In this document: piece by piece, positions 1-7,276 of the stretch
How positions within the stretch are numbered: position 1 is the first letter of the stretch
Layout of the letters: every line of letters begins with the position of its first letter
NCBI GenBank assembly: GCA_023436025.1
Contig: JAEZKX010000365.1
Span: 1-12,361 of the forward strand
Source of the DNA: Pseudomonadota bacterium
GTDB taxonomy: Bacteria; Pseudomonadota; Gammaproteobacteria; Burkholderiales; Burkholderiaceae_C
Length of the DNA stretch: 12,361 bases
Direction of reading: 5' to 3'
Program-made: the position numbers and the translations under genes
Notes under the pieces: generated by a model
Told to the model about the DNA's origin: nothing
Seen by the model: only the letters and a program-made list of their open reading frames with translations
Database searches by the model: none

Positions 1-1
1 C

Positions 2-106
2 GTGATGACCACGCTGGAGAAGCTGGGCGAACTCAAGGCCAAGGGCATCCTGACGCAGGAAGAGTTCGATGGCAAGAAGGCGCAGCTGCTGCAGAAGCTG
101 GTCTGA
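2..106 (+). CDS. C-terminal end of a SHOCT-domain protein (5' end outside window)
   Basis: Only the last 34 codons are in the window, ending at a TGA at 104-106. The visible residues (LEKLGELKAKGILTQEEF, then a Lys-rich helix ending in LLQKLV) are the classic SHOCT motif, a short two-helix C-terminal domain. It is typically attached to many unrelated N-terminal domains and is thought to support oligomerisation or binding. The key pattern L-x-x-L-x-x-L-x-x-x-G-x-[IL]-[TS]-x-x-E-[FY] is complete. Because the N-terminal domain is missing, the function of the whole protein cannot be stated. An in-frame GTG and ATG at the window edge (2-7) could in principle be starts, but SHOCT is nearly always a C-terminal module, so truncation by the window is the better reading. 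Confidence 0.85.
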   Translation: MMTTLEKLGELKAKGILTQEEFDGKKAQLLQKLV

Positions 107-428
107 GGCCAGGGCATCGCCTTGCGCACCCGCGCGCGCGACCGTCCATGCGCGGCACGGTCGCCGCCGCATGCGGGCCGCAGGCCCGCGGCGGCCTGCT
201 GCAGCGCGCGGCGACGGCACTCCGCACTCCCTGCGCATGCCACCGTCTCATGTGCAGGAGCCCAGCTTCGGCGAACCGAGCTGGTCAGGCAGCCGCCGGC
301 CCGGGACTCGTCCGCGGAGGCAGGCGCGGGCAGTACGCGCCTGCCGACTGGGCCGCCTATTCCACCTTCGAAGAGGCTTTCATCCTGGGGCACTTGGCCG
401 GCGCGCGCTGAGCGCCCGCCGCCGGGCT
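107..428. other. Intergenic stretch with small hairpins, no convincing gene
   Basis: This stretch lies between two 3' ends: the SHOCT gene ends at 106 and the minus-strand pilin ends at 429. A hairpin at 262-284 (CCAGC-t-TCGG, loop CGAA, CCGA-GCTGG) has no T tract after it. A second short stem (GCCCG/CGGGC) at 414-427 lies directly beyond the pilin stop and may help to end pilin transcription. A + strand reading frame at 148-411 has no ribosome binding site and a low-complexity N-terminal half. Its last 26 or so codons look more protein-like and may be a remnant (see findings). No tRNA or other RNA gene was recognised. Confidence 0.5.
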
Positions 429-941
429 TCAGTTGTAGTCCTGCGTCGAGTAGGTCGTGGTGTCGATGCGGCAGTTCGCCGGCAGGGCGTTGCGCACCAG
501 CATCCAGTCGGAGCCACAGATCCAGCCGCCCACCGCGCGGCCGAGGTCGTCGGGCGTCGTCAACGGCGTGGTGCCGTCGCGGCGCGTCGGCGCCAGGTAG
601 ATGTGCTGGCCGTTGACGACCGGGTCGAGGTTGGCGATGACCACCCGGATCACGCCGTTGGACGAGGTCTGGATGCGGCCCGCGTAGTTGCCGCTCGGGC
701 CGGCCACCTCGCAGCCCCAGCCGCCGGGGGGCGGCGCGTCGCTGAAGGTGAGGTAGTTCTCGGCGATGGCGTTCTTGCACTTCGTCACGGCCATCACCAC
801 TTCGGAAATCCGCGCGCGGCGGGCGTAGTCCCGCCCCTGCGCGACGGCGATGGACCCCAGGATGCCCAGGATCGCCGTGACGATGATCATCTCGACGAGT
901 GTGAAACCTTGCTGGCGGCGACGGCGCGACGGGCGTTGCAT
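429..941 (-). CDS. pilA: Type IV pilin (PilA-like major pilin precursor)
   Basis: Prepilin of 170 residues, exported to the inner membrane, cleaved by the prepilin peptidase PilD and assembled into a type IV pilus. The leader is 12 residues and strongly basic (RRRR at 6-9), with cleavage expected after Gly12 before FTLVEMIIV. The conserved Glu5 of the mature protein is Glu17. Residues 13-35 form the hydrophobic assembly helix, followed by the typical RDYARRARISE amphipathic stretch. The proline usually found near mature position 22 is absent (SIAVAQGRD). Four cysteines are present: C55, C77, C142 and C157. The last two sit in a GGWICGSD...LPANCR context that matches the disulfide-bonded D-region of PilA pilins. 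The start ATG at 941 is preceded by GGAAGGAACG, a good ribosome binding site. No other pilus genes are adjacent. A minor pilin cannot be excluded, but the C-terminal pattern favours a major pilin. Confidence 0.85.
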   Translation of the reverse strand: MQRPSRRRRQQGFTLVEMIIVTAILGILGSIAVAQGRDYARRARISEVVMAVTKCKNAIAENYLTFSDAPPPGGWGCEVAGPSGNYAGRIQTSSNGVIRVVIANLDPVVNGQHIYLAPTRRDGTTPLTTPDDLGRAVGGWICGSDWMLVRNALPANCRIDTTTYSTQDYN

Positions 942-968
942 GCTTTCGTTCCTTCCGTCTGCCGCACC

Positions 969-983
969 GCAAGCCGCGTGCCG
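969..983 (-). promoter_or_regulatory. Sigma-54 (RpoN) promoter of the pilin gene
   Basis: Read on the minus strand, the sequence GGCACG-CGGC-TTGC matches the sigma-54 consensus TGGCACG-N4-TTGC at every defined base except the first T, which is C at 983. The GG and GC elements have exactly the required spacing. Transcription would begin near 956-958, just before the GGAAGGA ribosome binding site, giving a leader of about 16 nucleotides to the ATG at 941. Type IV pilin genes of Pseudomonas and relatives are known to depend on RpoN with the PilS/PilR pair, so sequence and context agree. Confidence 0.8.
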
Positions 984-1020
984 GGCGTCAGGAAGCCAAC
1001 TTCGTCACGGTTTGCACGGG

Positions 1021-1085
1021 TGCGATGACACAAATTGTCGCAACTGGGCGCAAAGCGCGTCCAACCGTTACTTTCGTGTCATCGC
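1021..1085. promoter_or_regulatory. Inverted repeat and TGTC half-sites, possible PilR-type enhancer site
   Basis: GCGATGACAC at 1022-1031 is repeated inverted as GTGTCATCGC at 1076-1085, with 44 bases between. A further TGTC at 1036-1039 pairs with GACA at 1027-1030, and TGCGA at 1021-1025 mirrors TCGCA at 1038-1042. These TGTC half-sites lie about 70-125 bases upstream of the predicted pilin start. That is the distance at which activators of sigma-54 promoters bind. The PilR sites described upstream of Pseudomonas aeruginosa pilA share a (C/G)TGTC core, which both outer arms contain as GTGTC. The alternative is a long-loop hairpin at the end of the pepP transcript, but it has no T tract. 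Confidence 0.45.
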
Positions 1086-1119
1086 GCGGAGCGCCGGAGC
1101 GTCCCGCCGGCGGCCCGCG

Positions 1120-2517
1120 TCAGCCGCGCATCAATGCCTCGATCGCGTCGGCCTCCACCGGAACGCCGCGCGTGATCAGCTCGCAGCCCTGGGCGGTGAC
1201 GACGGCGTCGTCCTCGATGCGGATGCCGATGTTGTGGAAGGCCTCGGGCACGCCTTCGCCCGGGCGCACGTAGATTCCCGGCTCGATGGTCAGCACCATG
1301 CCCGGGCGCAGGATGCGGCTCGGCCGGTTCTTGATCGTCTCGCCGGAAAGCGGGTCGCGGCGCTCGCTGACCCTGCCCACCTCGGACGGTTCCACGTAGC
1401 TGCCGCAGTCGTGCACGTCCATGCCCAGCCAGTGGCCGGTGCGGTGCATGTAGAAGCGGAAGTAGGCGCGCTGCTCGATGACGTCGTCGAGCGAGCCGAC
1501 CTGGTTGCGATCGAGCAGGCCGGTGTCCAGCATGCCCTGGGCCAGCACCTTCACCGCGGCCTCGTGCGGATCGGTGAAGCGGGCGCCGGGCCGGGTGGCG
1601 GCGATGGCCGCCTCCTGCGAGGCCAGCACGATGTCGTAGAGCGTGCGCTGCGGCCCGGTGAACTTGCCGTCGGCCGGGAAGGTGCGGGTGATGTCGCTGG
1701 CGTAGCCGTCGAGCTCGCAGCCGGCGTCGATCAGCACCAGCTCGCCGGCGCGCACCGGCGCCACGTCGGCGCGGTAGTGCAGCACGCAGGCATTGGCGCC
1801 AGCGGCCACGATGGAGCCGTAGGCCGGGTACTGGGAGCCGCCCAGGCGGAATTCGTGCAGCAGCTCGGCGTCCAGGTGGTACTCGCGCACGTCCTGGCCG
1901 GCGCGCAGCATGCGGGCGCTGGCCTGCATGGCGCGGATGTGGGCGCGCGCGCTGATGGCGGCGGCGCGCCGCATCACGTCGATCTCGTGCGCGTCCTTGA
2001 CCAGCCGCATCTCGTCGAGGATGGCGCACAGGTCGCGCTGCTGCTCGGGGCACAGGGCGCCGTAGCGCACGCGGGCGCGCACCTGGTTCAGCCAGCCGGC
2101 CACGCGCTGTTCCAGCCCCGTGTGGATGGCAAAGGGGAACCACACCGTCTCGCGGTTCTCCAGCAGGCGCGGCAGCTGGCTGTCGACCTCGCCGATGGAG
2201 TGAGCCGCCTGCACGCCCAGCGCACCTACTGCCGCTTCCGGGCCCAGGCGGTAGCCGTCCCAGATCTCGCGCTCCAGGTCCTTGGGCTGGCAGAACAGCG
2301 TGCTGGTGCCATCGTCGGTGATCACCAGGAAGGCGTTGGGTTCGGTGAAGCCGGTCAGGTAGTAGAAGTAGCTGTCGTGCCGGTAGAGGAAGTCGGAGTC
2401 GCGGTTGCGCTGGCGCTCCGGCGCGGTGGGAATGAGCGCGATGCCGCCGGCGCCCAGCTGCTGGGCCACGCGGGCACGGCGTTGGGCGTAGAGCGAGGTG
2501 GGCACGGTGGTATTCAT
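1120..2517 (-). CDS. pepP: Xaa-Pro aminopeptidase (aminopeptidase P)
   Basis: A cytoplasmic dinuclear-metal peptidase of 465 residues that removes an N-terminal residue preceding proline, in peptide turnover. The N-terminal aminopeptidase P domain covers about residues 5-135 (with RNRDSDFLYRHDSYFYYLTGF). The pita-bread M24 catalytic domain covers about 175-450. All five metal ligands of the E. coli PepP pattern are visible: D264 (VLIDAG), D275 (ASDITRTF), H362 (HRTGHWLGMDVHD), E412 (TIEPGIY) and E435 (IRIEDD). Length is close to the family norm of about 440-465. The chosen ATG gives the usual family N-terminus MNTT...YAQRRARV; only a close, weak AGGA precedes it. An in-frame ATG at 2571 directly follows the upstream stop and has a better GGAAGG, but would add 18 residues without family support. 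It is probably the last gene of the speD-murU-pepP operon. Confidence 0.93.
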   Translation of the reverse strand: MNTTVPTSLYAQRRARVAQQLGAGGIALIPTAPERQRNRDSDFLYRHDSYFYYLTGFTEPNAFLVITDDGTSTLFCQPKDLEREIWDGYRLGPEAAVGALGVQAAHSIGEVDSQLPRLLENRETVWFPFAIHTGLEQRVAGWLNQVRARVRYGALCPEQQRDLCAILDEMRLVKDAHEIDVMRRAAAISARAHIRAMQASARMLRAGQDVREYHLDAELLHEFRLGGSQYPAYGSIVAAGANACVLHYRADVAPVRAGELVLIDAGCELDGYASDITRTFPADGKFTGPQRTLYDIVLASQEAAIAATRPGARFTDPHEAAVKVLAQGMLDTGLLDRNQVGSLDDVIEQRAYFRFYMHRTGHWLGMDVHDCGSYVEPSEVGRVSERRDPLSGETIKNRPSRILRPGMVLTIEPGIYVRPGEGVPEAFHNIGIRIEDDAVVTAQGCELITRGVPVEADAIEALMRG

Positions 2518-2571
2518 GGTCCTATTGTCGGTCTTGTCCGGCCGGCGTGCGCCGGGGTTTGCGCGGCCCAT

Positions 2572-3303
2572 TCAGCCTTCCGGCCGGGCATCCGTCCACG
2601 GCGCGGGTGCGGCGTTGAGCGTGTCCAGGCGCTGCGGCGTGCCGACGTCGGTCCAGGAGCCGGTGTAGAGCTCGGCGCTGACTTCGCCGCGGTCCATCGC
2701 CGCGCGCAACAGGGGCGCCAGCGCCAGCTTCAGCCCGGCGGGGTTGCCGGCGGGCTGGCCGGCGAAGAAGGAGCGGCGGAACAGGCCGGTGGTCGAATAG
2801 GTGAAGCGCTGGTCGGCCGCGCTCAGGGCCAGGCCGTCGGCGCGCAGGCCGAAGTCGCCGCGCGGATTGTGTTCGGGGTTGGGCACCAGGAACAGGTGGG
2901 CCAGCTTGTCGCCGGCGGCGAAGCGTTCCAGCGCTTCGCGCGCGAAGCGGAAGCGCGGCATGAAGACGTCGCCCGCGACCAGCCAGAACACCTCGTCCAG
3001 CAGCGGCAGCGCGCGCAGGATGCCGCCGGCCGTCTCCAGCGCGCCGCCGAAGTCGCGGCCTTCGTGCGAATAGCGGATGCGCACGCCTTCGGGCGTGGTC
3101 ATGCCGTAGTGCTGCTCGATCTGCTCGCCCAGCCAGGCCGTGTTGACCACCACTTCCGCCACGCCTTCGCGCGCCAGCGCGGCCAGGTGGTAGCCCATCA
3201 GCGGTCGGCCGTGCACCCGCAGCAGCGGCTTGGGGCACTGGTCGGTCAGCGGCCGCATGCGCTCGCCGCGCCCCGCCGCGAGGATCATGGCCTGCGCGGC
3301 CAT
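2572..3303 (-). CDS. murU: MurU-like sugar-1-phosphate nucleotidyltransferase
   Basis: A cytoplasmic nucleotidyltransferase of 243 residues, expected to join UMP to N-acetylmuramate alpha-1-phosphate to give UDP-MurNAc in peptidoglycan sugar salvage. The nucleotide-binding signature LAAGRGERMRPLT...PKPLL is at residues 8-28. The acidic metal-binding pair is GD at 111-112, and the second metal aspartate is D219 in SWTDVGT. The segments NTAWLGEQIEQHYG, ETAGGILRALPLL and NPRGDFGL also follow Pseudomonas putida MurU as I recall it. The region around residues 81-92 (EGRDFGGALETA) is a few residues longer than in that protein. The start ATG overlaps the speD-like stop by one base (TGATG), which indicates translational coupling. 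The kinase gene amgK, usually directly beside murU, is not in the window. A related glucose- or mannose-1-phosphate enzyme is possible but less likely. Confidence 0.82.
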   Translation of the reverse strand: MAAQAMILAAGRGERMRPLTDQCPKPLLRVHGRPLMGYHLAALAREGVAEVVVNTAWLGEQIEQHYGMTTPEGVRIRYSHEGRDFGGALETAGGILRALPLLDEVFWLVAGDVFMPRFRFAREALERFAAGDKLAHLFLVPNPEHNPRGDFGLRADGLALSAADQRFTYSTTGLFRRSFFAGQPAGNPAGLKLALAPLLRAAMDRGEVSAELYTGSWTDVGTPQRLDTLNAAPAPWTDARPEG

Positions 3304-3680
3304 CAGGCGTCTTCCCCGCGGTCGAGCGATCGCTGTTCGGTCCATTCCGGCTGGAAGCGGCCGATCAGCGCGGCCATCAGCGCGCGTGCCTGGGCCGGGT
3401 GCTCGCCCGAGACATTGCGGACGTAGACGTCGGCGTTCACCGCCCGCTCCTGCGGCCAGGTGTGCAGGCACAGGTGTGACTCCGCCAGCAGCACGGTGGC
3501 GGTGACGCTGCCCGGTCCCGCTGCGGTGGCGGGAAAGGTGTGGAACAGCGTGCCCACGACCTGCAGCCCGGCTGCCTCGATCGCCGCGCGGCACCAGTCG
3601 TCGAGTTGCTGGGCATCGGTGAGCCAGGCCGGCGCGCAGCGGCAGCGGTACAGGTCGGCGGTGAGGTGCAAGCCTTGCAT
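3303..3680 (-). CDS. speD: SpeD-family pyruvoyl-dependent decarboxylase lacking the catalytic cysteine
   Basis: A protein of 125 residues in the family of bacterial AdoMet decarboxylase proenzymes. These self-cleave between Glu and Ser to make a pyruvoyl group and normally decarboxylate AdoMet for spermidine synthesis. The cleavage motif LLAESHLCLHTWP is intact, with E67, the pyruvoyl-forming S68 and processing H73. The cysteine that acts as catalytic acid in the family (C83 in Thermotoga maritima; family pattern DVYVCN or DVFTCG) is replaced by R88 in ADVYVRNVSGEH. The codon at 3417-3419 reads CGC. The glutamate after TWP is Q77, and the serine matching T. maritima Ser66 is C71. An in-frame stop lies 9 bases upstream, so the ATG at 3680 is the only reasonable start, although no clear ribosome binding site precedes it. 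It heads the murU-pepP operon. No spermidine synthase gene is nearby. Activity on AdoMet is uncertain. Confidence 0.8.
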   Translation of the reverse strand: MQGLHLTADLYRCRCAPAWLTDAQQLDDWCRAAIEAAGLQVVGTLFHTFPATAAGPGSVTATVLLAESHLCLHTWPQERAVNADVYVRNVSGEHPAQARALMAALIGRFQPEWTEQRSLDRGEDA

Positions 3681-3743
3681 GACGCGACTTTAGTGGAGCG
3701 GCGGCCGCGACCCCACTCGCGGACCGCGGAAGGGGGCGGCGGC

Positions 3744-3749
3744 TAAAAT
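3744..3749 (+). promoter_or_regulatory. Candidate -10 element of the tkt-gap promoter
   Basis: TAAAAT matches TATAAT at five of six positions and stands out as an AT patch in very GC-rich DNA, 37 bases before the tkt start codon. It would give a leader of about 30 bases containing GGAG at 3773-3776. No recognisable -35 element lies at the right distance. The 105-base gap 3681-3785 must also hold the promoter of the divergent speD-like gene. A weak TAAAGT on the minus strand at 3692-3687 is too close to that gene's ATG to be a sure -10. Confidence 0.5.
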
Positions 3750-3785
3750 GCCGGGTTTCCCCTGATCTTCCCGGAGCTGCCCCCG

Positions 3786-5798
<2,013 letters not shown>

Positions 5799-5824
5799 CC
5801 TCTTTTCATCCAGGAGTAGTGCAC

Positions 5825-6823
5825 ATGGCAATCAAGGTAGGCATCAATGGCTTCGGCCGCATCGGCCGCAACGTCCTGCGCTCGGCGGTGCAGAACTTTC
5901 CCGACATCGAGATCGTCGGCATCAACGACCTGCTGGAGCCGGACTACCTGGCGTACATGCTGCAGTACGACTCGGTGCACGGCCGCTTCAAGGGCACGGT
6001 CGCTGTCGAGGGCAACACCCTCATCGTCAACGGCAAGAAGATCCGCCTGACCGCCGAGAAGGATCCGGCGGCGCTGAAGTGGGGCGAGATCGGCGCCGAC
6101 GTGGTGATCGAATCCACCGGCATCTTCCTGAGCAAGGAGGGCGCGCAGAAGCACCTGCAGGCCGGCGCCAAGAAGGTGATCATGTCGGCGCCGTCCAAGG
6201 ACGACACGCCCATGTTCGTGTTCGGCGTGAACCACGACAAGTACAAGGGCGAGGACATCATCTCCAACGCCTCGTGCACCACCAACTGCCTGGCGCCGCT
6301 GGCCAAGGTGATGAACGACAAGTGGGGCATCAAGCGCGGCCTGATGACCACCGTGCACGCCGCCACCGCCACCCAGAAGACCGTCGACGGCCCGTCCAAC
6401 AAGGACTGGCGCGGCGGCCGCGGCATCCTCGAGAACATCATCCCGTCCTCGACCGGCGCGGCCAAGGCGGTGGGCGTGGTGATCCCCGAGCTGAACAAGA
6501 AGCTCACCGGCATGTCGTTCCGCGTGCCGACCTCCGACGTGTCGGTGGTCGACCTGACCTGCGAGCTGGACAAGCCGGCAACCTACGCCGAGATCTGCGC
6601 CGAGATGAAGGCGCAGAGCGAAGGCGCGCTCAAGGGCGTCCTGGGCTACACGGAAGACAAGGTGGTGGCCACCGACTTCCGCGGCGAGACCTGCACCTCG
6701 GTGTTCGACGCCGACGCCGGCATCGCGCTGGACTCCACCTTCGTCAAGCTGGTGGCCTGGTACGACAACGAATGGGGCTACTCGAACAAGTGCCTGGAGA
6801 TGGTGCGGGTGGTGGCGAAGTAA
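5825..6823 (+). CDS. gap: Glyceraldehyde-3-phosphate dehydrogenase, type I
   Basis: A cytoplasmic NAD-dependent enzyme of 332 residues that converts glyceraldehyde 3-phosphate and phosphate to 1,3-bisphosphoglycerate, reversibly. The N-terminal Rossmann motif is GINGFGRIGR at 6-15. D35 in GINDL at the end of the second strand favours NAD over NADP. The catalytic cysteine is C151 in ASCTTNC and the base is H178 in TTVHAATATQKTVDGP. The phosphate-binding loop SSTGAAKAVG and the C-terminal WYDNEWGYSN are intact. The ribosome binding site AGGAG at 5812-5816 is eight bases from the ATG. It follows tkt by 26 bases, a pairing common in Burkholderiales and consistent with joint use of triose phosphates. 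The intrinsic terminator downstream ends the operon. Confidence 0.97.
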   Translation: MAIKVGINGFGRIGRNVLRSAVQNFPDIEIVGINDLLEPDYLAYMLQYDSVHGRFKGTVAVEGNTLIVNGKKIRLTAEKDPAALKWGEIGADVVIESTGIFLSKEGAQKHLQAGAKKVIMSAPSKDDTPMFVFGVNHDKYKGEDIISNASCTTNCLAPLAKVMNDKWGIKRGLMTTVHAATATQKTVDGPSNKDWRGGRGILENIIPSSTGAAKAVGVVIPELNKKLTGMSFRVPTSDVSVVDLTCELDKPATYAEICAEMKAQSEGALKGVLGYTEDKVVATDFRGETCTSVFDADAGIALDSTFVKLVAWYDNEWGYSNKCLEMVRVVAK

Positions 6824-6844
6824 GCGCCCGTCGGGCAGCACCTG

Positions 6845-6875
6845 CCCGGCCTTGCGCCTGTCCGCAAAGGCCGGG
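6845..6875 (+). repeat. Strong stem-loop in the 3' leader-out of gap
   Basis: CCCGGCCT-TGCG pairs with CGCA-(A)-AGGCCGGG around a six-base loop, giving about 12 base pairs with one bulged A. It lies 21 bases after the gap stop and 15 bases before the arms of the intrinsic terminator's preceding A tract. No T tract follows this stem, so it is more likely a transcript-stabilising or processing structure than a terminator by itself. Confidence 0.65.
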
Positions 6876-6890
6876 CGCGCATCCAAACGC

Positions 6891-6918
6891 AAAAGCGCGC
6901 CCTGTCGGGCGCGTTTTT
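6891..6918 (+). terminator. Rho-independent terminator of tkt-gap
   Basis: CGCGCCC (6896-6902), loop TGTC, GGGCGCG (6907-6913), followed by TTTTT and preceded by AAAAG. The perfect seven-pair GC stem with a T tract is the standard intrinsic terminator form. The A tract on the left means the hairpin could also work partly in the other direction, but no minus-strand gene ends here. Confidence 0.92.
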
Positions 6919-7005
6919 CTTGTGGATCATGCAGGCGGGGGATACCTTGGGAGCCGCATTGCGCGCGGGCAGCATGCCGCACAAGCCCCGCGCGAAGGAG
7001 TCACC

Positions 7006-7251
7006 ATGCGCACCTTCGCCCCCGTTCCGTCCCGCATCCTCCTGGCCACCCTCGCAAGCCTCGCGCTCCTCGCCGGATGCGAGACCACCACCAGCGCGAA
7101 CACCAGCAGCATGGGCGCCGGACCCGGCTACGATCCGAAGCTCTGCCAGGTCTTTCGCAGCTACCTCGACCGCCCGCTCGTCAACGTGATGGAGGAGTGC
7201 ACGCGCCAGATGGGCGAAGCCGGCTGCCGCGCCTGCCTGATGCAGCCCTGA
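7006..7251 (+). CDS. Small cysteine-containing lipoprotein of unknown function
   Basis: A protein of 81 residues with a lipoprotein signal: basic start (MRTFAPVPSR), hydrophobic core at about residues 11-23 and lipobox LAGC with the acylated cysteine at C25. The mature part is 57 residues. After a Thr/Ser/Gly linker (26-41) comes a compact region with four cysteines at C47, C65, C74 and C77, the last two forming CRAC. Residue 26 is Glu rather than Asp, so outer-membrane sorting is expected. I do not recognise the family. The cysteine spacing suggests one or two disulfides in the periplasm, though a metal site cannot be excluded. AAGGAG at 6995-7000 is an excellent ribosome binding site five bases before the ATG. 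It stands alone after the gap terminator; a -35-like TTGTGG at 6920-6925 has no convincing -10 partner. Confidence 0.85.
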   Translation: MRTFAPVPSRILLATLASLALLAGCETTTSANTSSMGAGPGYDPKLCQVFRSYLDRPLVNVMEECTRQMGEAGCRACLMQP

Positions 7252-7252
7252 G

Positions 7253-7271
7253 CCGCGCCCGGCGGGCGCGG
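7253..7271. terminator. Perfect hairpin between convergent genes, probable bidirectional terminator
   Basis: CCGCGCCC, loop GGC, GGGCGCGG: a perfect eight-pair GC stem starting two bases after the lipoprotein stop and ending six bases before the pirin stop on the other strand. There is no T tract on either side, so termination may be weak or helped by Rho. Position and symmetry support a shared role at the convergent ends. Confidence 0.6.
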
Positions 7272-7276
7272 ACCTC

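Noticed and set aside
148..411. 87-codon + strand frame as a full gene
   Set aside because: It has no ribosome binding site, a low-complexity N-terminal half and no recognisable domain; only its tail is mentioned as a possible remnant.
1022..1085. The inverted repeat as an intrinsic terminator of pepP
   Set aside because: The loop would be 44 bases and no T tract follows on the minus strand; position relative to the sigma-54 promoter fits a regulatory site better.
850..3426. Long + strand reading frame of 858 codons opposite pepP, murU-like and speD-like
   Set aside because: It crosses three well-supported genes on the other strand, has no ribosome binding site or recognisable domain, and its Ala/Gly/His/Val-rich composition is the usual antisense shadow in high-GC DNA.
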